The notes under the pieces are model-generated. The model was given only the letters and a program-made list of their open reading frames with translations. It had not been told where the DNA came from and made no database searches. A program made the translations under genes and the position numbers. From Pardosa pseudoannulata (Eukaryota > Arthropoda > Arachnida > Araneae > Lycosidae), in contig CM063502.1 in assembly GCA_032207245.1 (NCBI GenBank), positions 63,677,544 to 63,741,543 on the forward strand: a stretch of DNA of 64,000 nt, written 5' to 3'. This document shows, one piece after another, positions 15,738-25,739 of this stretch (the first letter of the stretch is position 1; every line of letters starts with the position of its first letter).

Positions 15738-16545
15738 AATTACCTATACTTGCTTTAAAAAATTTGCAGGGAAGGATGATAACTGAATTATTATAAATAT
15801 TAACTATACTACTAAAAACAGAATAATTTCAAAATTTATTAAAATGTCAAATCAAAAATTTAATGTACCCTAAAAATCTAGAGGGGCAAAACTACAGGTT
15901 CAAGTACCTATACTTCCTTTAAAAAATTCACAGGGAAGGATGATAATCAAAATTAGAATACATCTTAAGCATACTAATAAAAACAAAATTAATTTCAAAA
16001 TTCATTAAAATGTCGAATAAAATATTTAATATGCCCTAAAAATCTAGAGGAGCAAAAGTACCTATACTTCCTTTGAAAAATTCACAGGAAAGGATTTTAA
16101 CTATAATTAGTATACATCTTAAGCATACTGAAAAAAAATAATTTCAAAATTTATTAAAATGTCGAATCAAAAATTTAATATACCCTAAAAATCTAGAGGG
16201 GCAAAACTACAAGTTCAAGTACCTATACTTTCTTTAAAAAATTCGTAGGAAAGGATTCTAACTGTAATTAGAATATATCTTAAGAATACTGAAAAAAAAA
16301 TTTCAAAATTTATTAAAATGTCGAATCAAAAATTTAATATACCCTAAAAATCTAGAGGGGCAAAACTACAAGTTCAAGTACCTATACTTCCTTTAAAAAA
16401 TTCACAGGAAAGGATCCTAACCGTAATTAGAATACATCTTAAGCATACTAAAAAAACAAAATAATTTCAAAATTCATTAAAACGTCAAATCAAAAATTTC
16501 ATTTATGAATTAAACTGTAAAATTCTGGAGGGGCAAAACTACAAG
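15738..16545. repeat. subterminal tandem array, five units of about 160 bp (right end)
   Basis: The marker ACCTATACT recurs at 15742, 15906, 16060, 16221 and 16380 (spacing 164, 154, 161, 159). Each unit also has AATCTAGAGGGGCAAAACTA and a GGAAAGGAT-type segment. The reverse-complement array is found at 41885-42720 next to the same end of copy 2, so it belongs to the transposon. Confidence 0.9.
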
Positions 16546-16626
16546 TTTGCCCCTCCTCTAAAAATTCTGGGGGGTCAATTGCCTCTCCTTGCCCCCCCCC
16601 CCCAAAATTACGCCCATGTTTCTACC

Positions 16627-17990
16627 CATAAAATCAATGCTGTAGAATGGAATGTTCCAATCCAATACCAAAATAAGGAAATTAACTTTAAAATTGACAG
16701 TGGAGATGATCATACTATTATTCCAAAATCTGTTTTGAATGTTAGTTTTAAATATGCAAGAGTCATGATATCAGATAAGAAAATTTGAGGACAATCAAAT
16801 GGTAGGACACTTAAAGTAACTGCAGAGTTCTACGGGGAAATCAGTTATGAAAATAAAACAATAAAAGTTATTTATGTAACTGAGGGCTTGCAGAACTATT
16901 TATTGGGTAAACCAGCAATATAAATATTTGGGTTCGGTCCAAACATTCTACAAATCTTAACCCTAATCATGATTTCATAGAATTATTTAGAGGTCTAGGC
17001 TTGATACAAGGATGTTATAAAATAAAATTGACGTCCAATTCAGTTCCCTTTACCTATTTCTGCACCTAGAAAAATTCCCTTCCCTCTCTACGGAAAAATG
17101 AAAAAAGCATAATTGTTCCAGTAGATATGCTAACCGAATAGTGTTCCCTAATGGTTGTAGTACAAAAATGTGATAACATTAGAATATGTGTAGACCTGAC
17201 TGAAGTAAATGAGTCATCCAGAATTTCACCCTTTGCCTTGCATAGAATACTCATTAAATTTGCTAACTGGAGTCAGTTTTTTCTAAATTAGATGCCAATT
17301 CATGCTTTTGGGAAATTTCTCTAGACAAAGAGTCATCATGCATTACAACATTTCTAACACCCTTTGGGAGATAGATTCTCAAGATTACAGTTTGGAAATT
17401 CTTCACCTGAGCACTTCCAGAAAAGGATAATGCACCTTTTAGAAAAAACATCGGGTACAATTTGTCATATGGATGATATTCTAGTTTGGGAAAAAGATCA
17501 AACTGAACATGATCAGACTAATAAGTGTTTTACATAAACTTAAAGATGCAGGTATCACCTTAAATGAAGCTAAATGTCAATTCTTTGTAAGAAGAATCAA
17601 ATTCCTGGGACATGTTATTGATAAAGAAGGGATCCATTCAGACGAAGATAAAATAGCTACCATACAGGCATATCCCCTTCCTAAAAATAAAATGGAGCTG
17701 AAACAAATGTTAGGAATGACAAATTATCTTGCAAAATTTGTTCCTAACTACAGCAAATTATTGTTGCCATTAATGTCAATGTTGAGTAACAAAAATGAAT
17801 TTGTGTGGGACAAAGTTCAATTGGAGGCTTATGAAAGCTGAAAAACAGTTCTAAAGTCAAAACCAGTCCTTTAAGTGTACAATCTGAACAAATCAACAAT
17901 TGTAACCATGGATGCACCATCTTACGGAATTGGAACAACTTTACACCAAGAGCAAGAAAATGGAAATTTTTTTCACAGACATTTTTCTGG
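16627..17990 (+). pseudogene. Ty3/gypsy pol fragment (element 1): protease, RT, RNase H start
   Basis: The sequence encodes, in order, an aspartic protease (FKIDSGDDHTIIP, active-site DSG at about 16696), the pre-RT region (IPFPLYGKMKK), RT fingers and palm (RICVDLTEVNES; FWEISLDKESS), the catalytic box as HMDD at 17466-17477, the RT thumb (KFLGHVIDKEGIHSDEDKIA, then LKQMLGMTNYLAKFVPNYSK) and the start of RNase H (TIVTMDAPSYGIGTTLHQEQ). Several frameshifts and stops break it. It continues the gag fragment at 11480, and the hAT-like element was inserted between them. Sequence after about 17990 no longer matches pol; most of RNase H and all of integrase are absent. Confidence 0.85.
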
Positions 17991-18255
17991 CACTCATCAT
18001 CTTGCCCTAATTTTAAAATCTTAGAGCAATAATGCAAACATAAACATTCAAATAAAACACAAACACATGCAAAAAACTTTTTTTTAGCAAATACCGACTT
18101 TACTGATTAAATTTTAAAAATACTGACATTTACAGACCATTTTTCATATCTGGTTTTATATAGGCAATACACTTAAAATGTTTTAACACAAAACTTGTTA
18201 ATTGCTTAACAAAACATTTTGCTGCAATTATATATTGTTTAATATATCATAACCA

Positions 18256-18405
18256 GACAATGACCAAATCATATCATGCCAACATTCAGACACTTCTGTC
18301 AGGAGCAACAGCATGGTTTTAAAACTTAACATGCTACCTACTAAATCTTACCTTATCAATTTTTCTCATTTCTCCAGTGCAACTCCAGAGAAGTTGGCAT
18401 GTCTG
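18256..18405. mobile_element. hAT MITE related to 5522-6143
   Basis: The inner end sequences CATGCCAACATTC and GTTGGCATGTCTG match the ends of the 622-bp element, including TCTGTCAGGAGCAACAGCATGG-like sequence next to the left end. The flanks carry CATAACCA at 18248-18255 and 18406-18413, a plausible 8-bp target duplication. The left terminus has extra bases, so that exact end is uncertain. Confidence 0.7.
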
Positions 18406-18539
18406 CATAACCAGTATATATTTTCTGGATATTTTTAATTCTGCTTTCAAGAAATCTCAAGATAATTCTACTTTAAAGATAGATAATGTGAAAAATAATT
18501 TCAAAATGTAAGAGCAAATTTACTTTTTGTATGTATAGA

Positions 18540-19250
18540 TATGGCACGTCCTGGATTTTCTGTCTTTAAGCAGTAGGGACACTAGTTTTCTTCCACATTC
18601 ATTATTTATATCCAAGACATGAGTGACTAGTATGTTTAACACAAAGTACTGTGACGACACAAAGTCTGACATGAGAGCTACTTATCTCAAAGATATAATT
18701 AGTCTAATTGACACGACTAGTTTAACTCACAGCTAGGACGAGAACATACTAACTGAAGAGCTGACGGCTGGGGTGAGAATGTCTCCTTTTCTAACTGACG
18801 TCCGGATACAGAATATGAACTCTTTATCGAAAATATAAAATCTTATACTATGGGGTTTTGGAGCAAGGCATCTTTGGGACTGACCATTTAGAATTTGCGA
18901 GGGTATGTTTGGGACATTTTTGGACTTCACTGGCCAAACAGATAGCATGGGATGCTATCCTGTGGGATACAGGTGGATGGCATGGGGATTAACTCCTGTA
19001 AGTTATGTGACTATAGTGTCATGGGGGGATTTACTGGTTTGATTTTACGACTTCTATAAAGTCTAAAGGGAATTAAAATTGCATGTTCATAGCCCATAGA
19101 TATTTCACATTTGTGTGTTTGCTGGAGGTCTTGTTTGTTTCCCATATTTAGGATCTTTGCAGGGATTTTTCCCTTATTACTTTTTGTTTTCGGGGGGCTT
19201 ATTCCTAGATCTGCTATTGCTATATAACACTATTCCCATATTACAATATT
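18540..19250. other. unassigned segment
   Basis: Higher in GC than its surroundings and absent from the other long-repeat copies at this place, so probably an insertion. I found no inverted ends, target duplication or protein motif. Confidence 0.35.
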
Positions 19251-19908
19251 ATTCCCTTCTTATATTACATATATATATATATATGCGTATGTGTATGTTA
19301 TGATGTTTTATATAATGCTACGTTACAATGATATATCATCAAACTATGTTTTAAAAATTCATAGTTCTGGTGGTAGAATATCAGAATAGTCAAAATATAT
19401 ATTTTTAAATTAAGAATATAGAAAGTAGTTTTCTTCAAAATGTATTACAATTATTAAATTTATTTTCATATATATGTAATAAGCTGTTATATATTGAAAT
19501 TATAAGAATAATCTCAGAGACAGAAAAAATATTTCAAAATGATTACATATACAAGAATTATCCAAATTCACTACATAGAACAATTTAAGTAAAGGAGGTA
19601 TATGCATCTAAAACAAGAATTAGGTAAGTTTCTACAGATCATTCTCAAATAATGGGAGATGTGGTATTGCTTTTATAAACCGATTATAGTTAGTAGATGT
19701 GAAAACTAGGTCATCTTTTCTGCTGGATAGCAGTTATACTGAAACAAGTTCTAAATTTAAATGGTTCCAATTCTGTATTTAGAAAGAATTAAATGCTAAG
19801 GGTAATATATAGATGTGAATGGAAATGATAGTATAAAATTTGTCTTATTTATGCATTGTTTTTAGAATTTTATTTTATAAGAAAAAAAATGGGAATTTTA
19901 GTAGATAA

Positions 19909-20136
19909 CTCCTAAACTAAATTCCTTGGCCTTCTAGCTCAACTTGGTTGCCTGAGCCTAGGTGGTCACCCTTATGCAGAACCCCCAGTGTTTAGTTCCC
20001 AAGCATGCTTGGTCCTCAGTTTGTCTACACACAGAAGGGGTGAAAGGCTGAGTCAACCTTGCCCAGCTTGCGAATTTAACCTCTGACCTGTGTTATGGGA
20101 GCATGAAGGGCTACACTGAGTGCTACTGGGCTTCAG
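19909..20136 (-). repeat. SINE with conserved central domain
   Basis: Bounded by the 13-bp direct duplication TTTTAGTAGATAA (19896-19908 and 20137-20149). On the minus strand a tRNA-like head (box B-like GAGGTTAAATTCGC) is followed by AAGGTTGACTCAGCCTTTCA and later ACCAAGCATGCTTGGGAACT. The GTTGACTCAGCCTTTCA core recalls the highly conserved domains described in invertebrate SINEs such as the cephalopod type; that relationship is inferred from memory, not from an alignment. This is a different family from the SINE at 14681. Confidence 0.75.
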
Positions 20137-20348
20137 TTTTAGTAGATAATTATATATTAATGAGTAAACTTCGTATTGGGTTTACTTTTACAAGAATTTT
20201 CTAGATGGTATTGCTATTAAAATTTGCTGCTAGATTTCTTAGTTAACATAATATATCAGTAAAATAATCAACAGCATTAAAAAAATATTTCCTATACTTA
20301 AATATGAAAAATGCAGATTTAAATTAAGCAGCAAATAGACTTCTTCAG

Positions 20349-20748
20349 CAGTGCTACAGCCTGGTACAGGCCAAGGCTTTCTCTGTCTACTTCTTCCAAC
20401 AGCACGACTTTTTGCAAGGTTTCTCCATCTATTAATACCCAAAATCTCCAAATCTTTCTCCACACAATCCAAACACCTTGTTGCTGGTCTACCTCTTCTT
20501 CTTCTACCCTCTATCTTTGTAAAAGTAAATTTTTAACTGGATCCAAATCTGCTCGTCTGAAAACATGTCCCAGCCATCTAATTCTGTTGGATTTAATCAA
20601 GATATTAGGTTGTCTGTATTTAGTATATAATTCATGGTTATATAAACCTCTCCCTGTACTATTTTCCTTTGCTGCTCCATATATTGACCGAAGGATTTTT
20701 CTTTCAAAAATGAGCAGCCTATTATCTTCTGTTTTGTTAACTGCCCAG
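20349..20748 (-). pseudogene. LINE reverse transcriptase C-terminal fragment
   Basis: The minus strand encodes NRLLIFERKILRSIYGAAKE, YNHELYTKYRQPNILIKSNR, IRWLGHVFRRADLDPVKNLL and, after a frame change, DCVEKDLEILGINRWRNLAK. This is the post-RT C-terminal region (R-x-x-W-x-G-H-x-x-R) of endonuclease-type non-LTR retrotransposons common in arthropods. It is 5'-truncated. A 19-bp direct repeat AGCAAATAGACTKCTTCAG (20330-20348 and 20749-20767, one mismatch) flanks it and would be the target duplication. Confidence 0.8.
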
Positions 20749-20930
20749 AGCAAATAGACTGCTTCAGTTAAAACAAATTTCTCTCCAGATCATAATTTTA
20801 CGAGCTCCTATGTTAACAACATATTAACGCCTTCAATATATTTCCAGGAAGGCAATTGCCTTAGTTTTAAGAAAAAGGACTTATATAAAAACTGCTGATT
20901 TTCTAGTAAAAATATTTATTTTATACATCT

Positions 20931-21330
20931 ACAATAATTTTTATTACATGGATAATGGAACATACGACAATTACATCACAATCATCACTGCTAACACTAT
21001 CACAATTTACTGATAATTTTTTTTAATGTCAACAACAAACATGTAGCTTTCAGTGGTCTTACTTTTAATATAGGACAAAAACATTTGTAGATGATAATTT
21101 ATAAATGTGTTCCAACTGTTTGTGAAAATGTGCCACACATTTACTAAAGATATAAGCATATAAATCTTATCCTTAAAAAAATAAAAAAAATTTCAAATTA
21201 AAATTCTGAAAATGAGGAATTTTCACGTTTTCTAATTTTAATTTTAAACAATAGAAGACAAAACAGTAAACAGGGCAGTACCTATTTTTCTTTCATTTGA
21301 AGGCCTAATTAGTGATTTCTAATGTGTTTT
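20931..21330. other. AT-rich DNA without recognisable feature
   Basis: No coding frame or repeat ends that I can support. Confidence 0.5.
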
Positions 21331-21348
21331 ATAGCGAACTCTTTAACG

Positions 21349-21470
21349 TCTCTCAAAAACGATACTTTTCCTGCGCCGAGTTTGTGACGTCATCATTCAC
21401 GAAGACACCGACCACCTATGTTGTTTACATGTTAAGAGGCGACTTTTAAATTTGTTTCTGTGTAAAGTAC
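21349..21470 (+). promoter_or_regulatory. possible promoter upstream of the THAP exon
   Basis: A GC-richer patch in AT-rich DNA with TGACGTCATCA (consensus CRE/ATF site, around 21386-21396), a ct-rich stretch and no TATA box at the usual spacing. It lies within 150 bp of an open start codon with a splice donor downstream. The position supports promoter activity; nothing proves it. Confidence 0.4.
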
Positions 21471-21495
21471 CGCATATAATAGAAATTTTTTTACT

Positions 21496-21703
21496 ATGTT
21501 TGGCATTAAAAAATCATATTATAAATATTGTATTGTGCCACTCTGTAAAAATATAGCAACTAATTGCAATGAGAAGATATTTTTCAGCGTTTCCAAAGAT
21601 CCACATTCACGTAAAATCTGGACAAATGCGATGAAAAGGGATGAGAATTTAAACCCCAAATTATCATATAAATCATCTCTATGGGTTTGTGAAGACCATT
21701 TTA
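21496..21703 (+). CDS. THAP-domain protein, first coding exon
   Basis: The exon encodes a THAP zinc-finger domain from close to the initiator methionine: YCIVPLCKN supplies the first C-x4-C pair, the conserved tryptophan follows in SRKIWTNAMKRD, and WVCEDHF supplies the C-x2-H pair. THAP domains are C2CH DNA-binding modules of about 90 residues in chromatin and transcription factors, and also in P-element-type transposases. After DHFM the frame meets ATG|GTAAGT, a strong splice donor, and the open frame ends within 40 bp, so the coding region most likely continues in a later exon. I could not find that exon. The AVPF-type end of the domain is therefore not seen. It could be a host gene or a domesticated or decayed P-like element. 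Confidence 0.65.
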
Positions 21704-21741
21704 TGGTAAGTAAATGCTTGCTTTTGTTTAAATATTACTAG

Positions 21742-22261
21742 TTTAGAAAAAGTAAAGTATATAAAAATACATATATACCTTTAAAAGGATTGTTGATCAA
21801 CCAGTGCTATTTAACTTTTAAAACTGCTAATTTTCGAGTATTATCACAGAGTTCAACTACAATAAATGTTTGATAAAGCCTATAAATATCGTAAAACATA
21901 TAAATATCTAAAGCATATAATTATCTAATAAATAACTCTGGGGAGGGGAAGGTTTTGTATTTTCAAGGTATTATAAATATTTTCTTCAATGATGCATACT
22001 TTCTTAATTGTATCGATTCGCAGTGATATTTTTCGATTAAATTGGTGACTAATTTGAAAAAAGTATATAATATTTTTAAAATACTTAGAATGATATTACT
22101 TTAAAAAATAAATTTAAATTCAGAAACTTAATATTAAATTAAAAAATGTATACACATTAAAGACAATAAAATTGTATTGTTATTTAAAAAAGCATAAATA
22201 ATTAAGTAAAGCCTTTTAAAGATTTTAAATTTCTTTTTGTCAAATTTAAAATACTTAAGAA
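21742..22261. other. AT-rich DNA, possible intron of the THAP gene
   Basis: No coding frame or mobile element is recognised between the splice donor at 21704 and the SINE fragment at 22262. Confidence 0.4.
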
Positions 22262-22315
22262 TTGGTTTGGTTTTGGAGTGCTACGGTCTACTTTTTGCAA
22301 CACGAAGGCTAAAGG
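22262..22315 (-). repeat. SINE 3' fragment
   Basis: GGTTTGGTTTTGGAGTGCTA and ACGGTCTACTTTTTGCAAC match the tail of the main SINE family (complement of the 14681 copy). The rest of the unit is missing. Confidence 0.75.
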
Positions 22316-22675
22316 CTTTCAATCCAGAGGTTTCTGTCAGTAAGCACAAAAATGACAACGAGGGAAAAATAAACACATAAAAGATCAAAGAAATAGAAGG
22401 GTGGATTTGTGAGTTCATAGCACAATAACTCGAGAGTAGAGAATTTAGGGATAGAAAAACATAAAATATTTTTGCGGCCAGTGACATCCATACAAAATAA
22501 ACAAAAAATAATGAATTAAAATGATCAAAATTGAAAATTTTGAAAAACTAAAAAATAAATGTTTTAAAAATAATTAAATTGCATTAAAAATCTGAAAAAG
22601 GCCTAAAGAATAATAAATAAACATAAAAAACAATTTTTTATAATTTAAATTAAGTTCTTCAATTTTTGTACTGTC

Positions 22676-22760
22676 AGGGACAGAACCGTGCACCCGAGGA
22701 GAACGATGATGCTACGCAACAGGCGTACTTAACCACCATGCACCATGCCCACGCTGGTGA
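22676..22760 (-). repeat. possible tRNA-like SINE head of another family
   Basis: On the minus strand GGTGGTTAAGTACGCC (box A-like) is followed about 50 nt later by GGTTCTGTCCC (box B-like). A cloverleaf does not fold convincingly, so this is not called a tRNA gene. Confidence 0.35.
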
Positions 22761-23750
22761 AAGGCAAAATAAAGTATTTGTTGAAGTGAAAAAAACGATG
22801 CGTGGATTTAAATATTAGGCTCCACCCTCAACAGGAGAGCAGAAAACTGAGTAATACACATGGAATAATAAAAATAATTTAACGTACGAAAAGTGATGTA
22901 TGGCCAATTTTAAACATTTTAAAACTTTTTTCTTACATTTATATATATTTTTAATAATTTTTTTGGTAGATTTTTTTTCGGTTTTTTTATTTTAACAGTA
23001 CACATTATTAAGGATCTTTGGCATGAAGGCTAAAGGTCCCGGTCTCACAATAAATACTTTCTCTAATTTTTATTTTAATATATTACATCTCTATTTATAA
23101 AAAGCGATGCTACCAAAAATGTGTATATATATGTATATTTATTTGACTTGTCTATATCTACAAATAGAAGAGCTGTGATTAGCCTGAATAAAATATTAAT
23201 ACATGTTAAGTAAAATTGGATAAATATATAACTGATTTTACATACCTTTGGGTTTTAATACCCCATATTTCTGCTCCCATTAAAATCCAGGTTTTTTTTC
23301 CAAGAACGAAAACATTAACATGCTGTTAATTTTCGGGAAGTTGTCTGACTGTCCTTTGGTAAATCAAGGTAGAAGAGACATTTATGACAAATTGAGATAA
23401 CTAAGCTATCTAGATCGATAAAATAAACCTTCAGGTTTAAATAAAAATAAATTTTGATAGTTAGAAAATTTCTGGAACTTGCAAAAACAAAATCGGAAAA
23501 TAGTGCACGCTAAAAAGCAAAAAGAAAATATTGCTCGACATAAACAATGACATCACAACCAATCACGGAGAGTTTTGATGTCAAGTGATTTTCGCTTAAC
23601 TTTAAAATTAATTTTTTAAATGATGAACCCAGTTTTTTACATTTTTGAGAACATTTTTGGAATCTACGATTCTAAAATTATCAGAAAAACACTAAGTTGT
23701 TCGAATCCCCCCACATGTACAAATTCCTCATTCTTTAAAAGAAGTAATAT
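22761..23750. other. AT-rich DNA, little recognisable
   Basis: A small scrap of the main SINE (CATGAAGGCTAAAGGTCCCG, near 23022) is present, and a CCAAT sequence at about 23550. Nothing else can be supported. Confidence 0.4.
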
Positions 23751-24284
23751 TGAAAGTGCTGAATTTAAATAGTTACAATTCTGCATTTAAAAAATTAAAT
23801 GCAGAAAATATTTATATAGCTAAATGGAAGTCATAGCACAAAATTTATCTTAAGCATTATTTTTATAACTTTATTTTACTTCACATAAAACAGTTGCAGT
23901 AGATAATTATACATCACTAAATAAAGAAATTCAAACAGGCTTACCTTACGCAATAATTTTCTGGTTGGTAAGGATACTAAAATTTACTTGCAGATTTGTC
24001 AGTCTTATATCTTGTATGTCACAGTAAAATAACGAACAGCACTAGTAGAAAAAAATTTTTTTAAATACTATCAAATTTTAAATGAATATGAGAAATAAAT
24101 ATTTAAAAAAAGCTCAATAGTTTTTATTAAATACAATGTTAAAAATTTTAACCAACTCCTTCACTGTAATTTGTCTTTAGGAAGGTAATTTTCTTATATC
24201 AAAACATACATTTCAAGATTTATAGAAATATTTTCCATGAATATTACATGCATGACATCATTTAACAGTGGAAATGTTTTTGAT
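23751..24284. repeat. AT-rich long repeat, copy 4 (partial)
   Basis: Matches the stretch 3130-3400 of copy 1 and 19750-20900 of copy 3, for example TACAATTCTGCATTTAAA and AGGAAGGTAATTTTCTTA. It is cut off by the piggyBac element at the TTAA at 24285. Confidence 0.55.
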
Positions 24285-25070
24285 TTAACCTCTTAACTGG
24301 TTTGCCTGTATGATGTACAAGATACAACTAGTTGGCCATATCTGATTTGACCAGTGCATGGGCATCAATATTTTCCCCCTTTCTTATTTTGATTTGCCTG
24401 TATTTTTAATAGATTGAGACTTTAGTATCAGAATATTTTAATAGGTGGTATAGCTTGTCCATGTCTTTTAAAAAGATTTTAAAAGAAAAAAAAGCATTCT
24501 GTTTTTTCTTTAGTTACTGGAAGTCAAAAATATTTCATTCTTTGTTCTTAAAATTTTGTTATACAGTATTCTGGTTGAAAATTCAAAGCGTTTTAGGTAT
24601 GGATGATATGGCAAACGATGAGGCTTTATACTTAGATGTTTCGGATGCAAGCTCACAACTGTCTTCTAATGTTTAGGATAATTCTTCAGGTAACACGGGT
24701 AGTGAGCTCAGCTCCAATGAAGATTAAATTTCTGCTAGAAATTTTATTGAAACTGATAAGAAAAACCCACCTCCTCTGTTTCCCCGGTTTAATTTTACTG
24801 GTATTCCAGTCATAAACATACAAGTTGATGACACTTCTGATGAACTGCAATTTTATGAAACATTTATTAATTCTTCATTGATAAATAGAATTATAAAAGA
24901 AACTGCAAAAAGCCCATATTTTCAAAAGTTATAAAATAAAAAATTCCTAAATTCATTATATATAAAACTTCATGTTCCTGTTATAATAAGTTCAGACATT
25001 ACTTATATGATATAAAAATATGCTTTTTTTAGGAACATTTCTTGTAAAAATTAACCTGTTAAGGAGTTAA
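24285..25070 (+). mobile_element. piggyBac-like element, internally deleted
   Basis: It begins and ends with TTAA (24285-24288 and 25067-25070), the obligate piggyBac target. The inverted ends next to the TTAA are CCTCTTAACTGG and, on the other strand, CTCCTTAACAGG (9 of 12 identical). The inside encodes the N-terminal part of a piggyBac transposase. Length is 786 bp against roughly 2.3 kb or more for an autonomous element. Confidence 0.75.
24599..24934 (+). pseudogene. piggyBac transposase N-terminal fragment
   Basis: One frame runs from MDDMANDEALYLDVSDASSQ through FPRFNFTGIPVINIQVDDTS and YETFINSSLINRIIKETAKS. The last two segments match the start of the DDE_Tnp_1_7 domain, where F-x-G-x-P-G-I is followed by a hydrophobic helix ending in I-V-x-E-T-N. 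Two in-frame stops (near 24674 and 24725) interrupt it, and the catalytic DDBD part is deleted. The acidic serine-rich N-terminus is typical of the family. It is a dead copy with unusually well preserved frame. Confidence 0.8.
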
Positions 25071-25508
25071 AATAAGTATTTTTAAATATAATTCATTGCA
25101 TTAAGCATAAAAATCCCCATGACAAGTTCAGATTAGGTCTTGTTTTTAAGATACAGAACTCATTTGGGTAATAAAATCTCACCTAAGTATGGTTTGTGAA
25201 AAACAATCTTTCTAGGTTCATACTCCTGATAGTTACAATTCCTCTCAGCTTGATTATCTATGTTTAGAATTAAGTTTAAAATATTTTAATGTTTAATCAC
25301 TAAGACAGAACATTGAAAATATCAATTTTATCTCTCAAATTAGCATGTTGAGAAAGTGTGTTAATACCAACCCTTCTAACACCTGTGGTGAAAGGATTTT
25401 GTTCAGGCTGGAAGCAAATCAACAGCTAAGTTGGGAAGATATCTTACAATTGTTACTTAAGTTTATACTTTCATGTAAATGTAGGTGATCTCGATAAACC
25501 ATAGGGTC
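25071..25508. other. AT-rich DNA without recognisable feature
   Basis: No motif, repeat end or sustained frame that I can support. Confidence 0.45.
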
Positions 25509-25520
25509 CCACATTTTTGT

Positions 25521-25666
25521 TTGGTTTCGGTTTTTGGAGTGCTACGGTCTACTTTTTGCAACATGAAGGCTAACGAGACTGGGACCTACAGCTTAAAGCC
25601 AATTCCGAATGGCTACAAACATCAATGCCATAGTGGGATTCGAACCCATGAACTCTGGTTCCGAAG
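25521..25666 (-). repeat. tRNA-derived SINE, 5'-shortened
   Basis: Bounded by the 12-bp direct duplication CCACATTTTTGT (25509-25520 and 25667-25678). On the minus strand it starts at CTTCGGAACC, retains the box B GGTTCGAATCCC, and ends at the family tail. Compared with 14681 the first part of the tRNA head is missing, yet the target duplication is intact, so it inserted in truncated form. Confidence 0.9.
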
Positions 25667-25739
25667 CCACATTTTTGTTCTAAATCTAGTTCCATCTGAT
25701 TGCAAGAGTGGCTGAGAGTAGGAAAAAATAAGCAATGAA

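Larger units (their letters stand above)
11656..16618. mobile_element. hAT-like DNA transposon, copy 1 (4.96 kb, non-autonomous)
   Basis: It is flanked by a perfect 8-bp direct duplication TTTCTACC (11648-11655 and 16619-16626). The left end reads CATATGCGTAACTTGG, and the right end on the other strand reads CATGGGCGTAATTTTGG, giving imperfect inverted repeats around CATRGGCGTAAY followed by a G run. The same two ends, with another 8-bp duplication, bound 41820-45985 in the opposite orientation. An 8-bp duplication with CA-starting ends fits the hAT superfamily. No transposase is visible. Subterminal tandem arrays occur near both ends, and two SINEs lie inside. Confidence 0.85.
18415..20930. 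repeat. AT-rich long repeat, copy 3 (interrupted)
   Basis: Blocks at 19280-19420, 19480-19600, 19700-19800 and 20150-20330 match 2725-3400 of copy 1 in order. An unassigned, less AT-rich segment (about 18540-19250) separates the first block, and a SINE and a LINE are inserted further on. The part after 20770 matches 24130-24230 of copy 4. Confidence 0.6.

Noticed and set aside
15738..16545. CRISPR-like array
   Set aside because: The units are about 160 bp, repeat throughout without unique spacers, and belong to a eukaryotic transposon.
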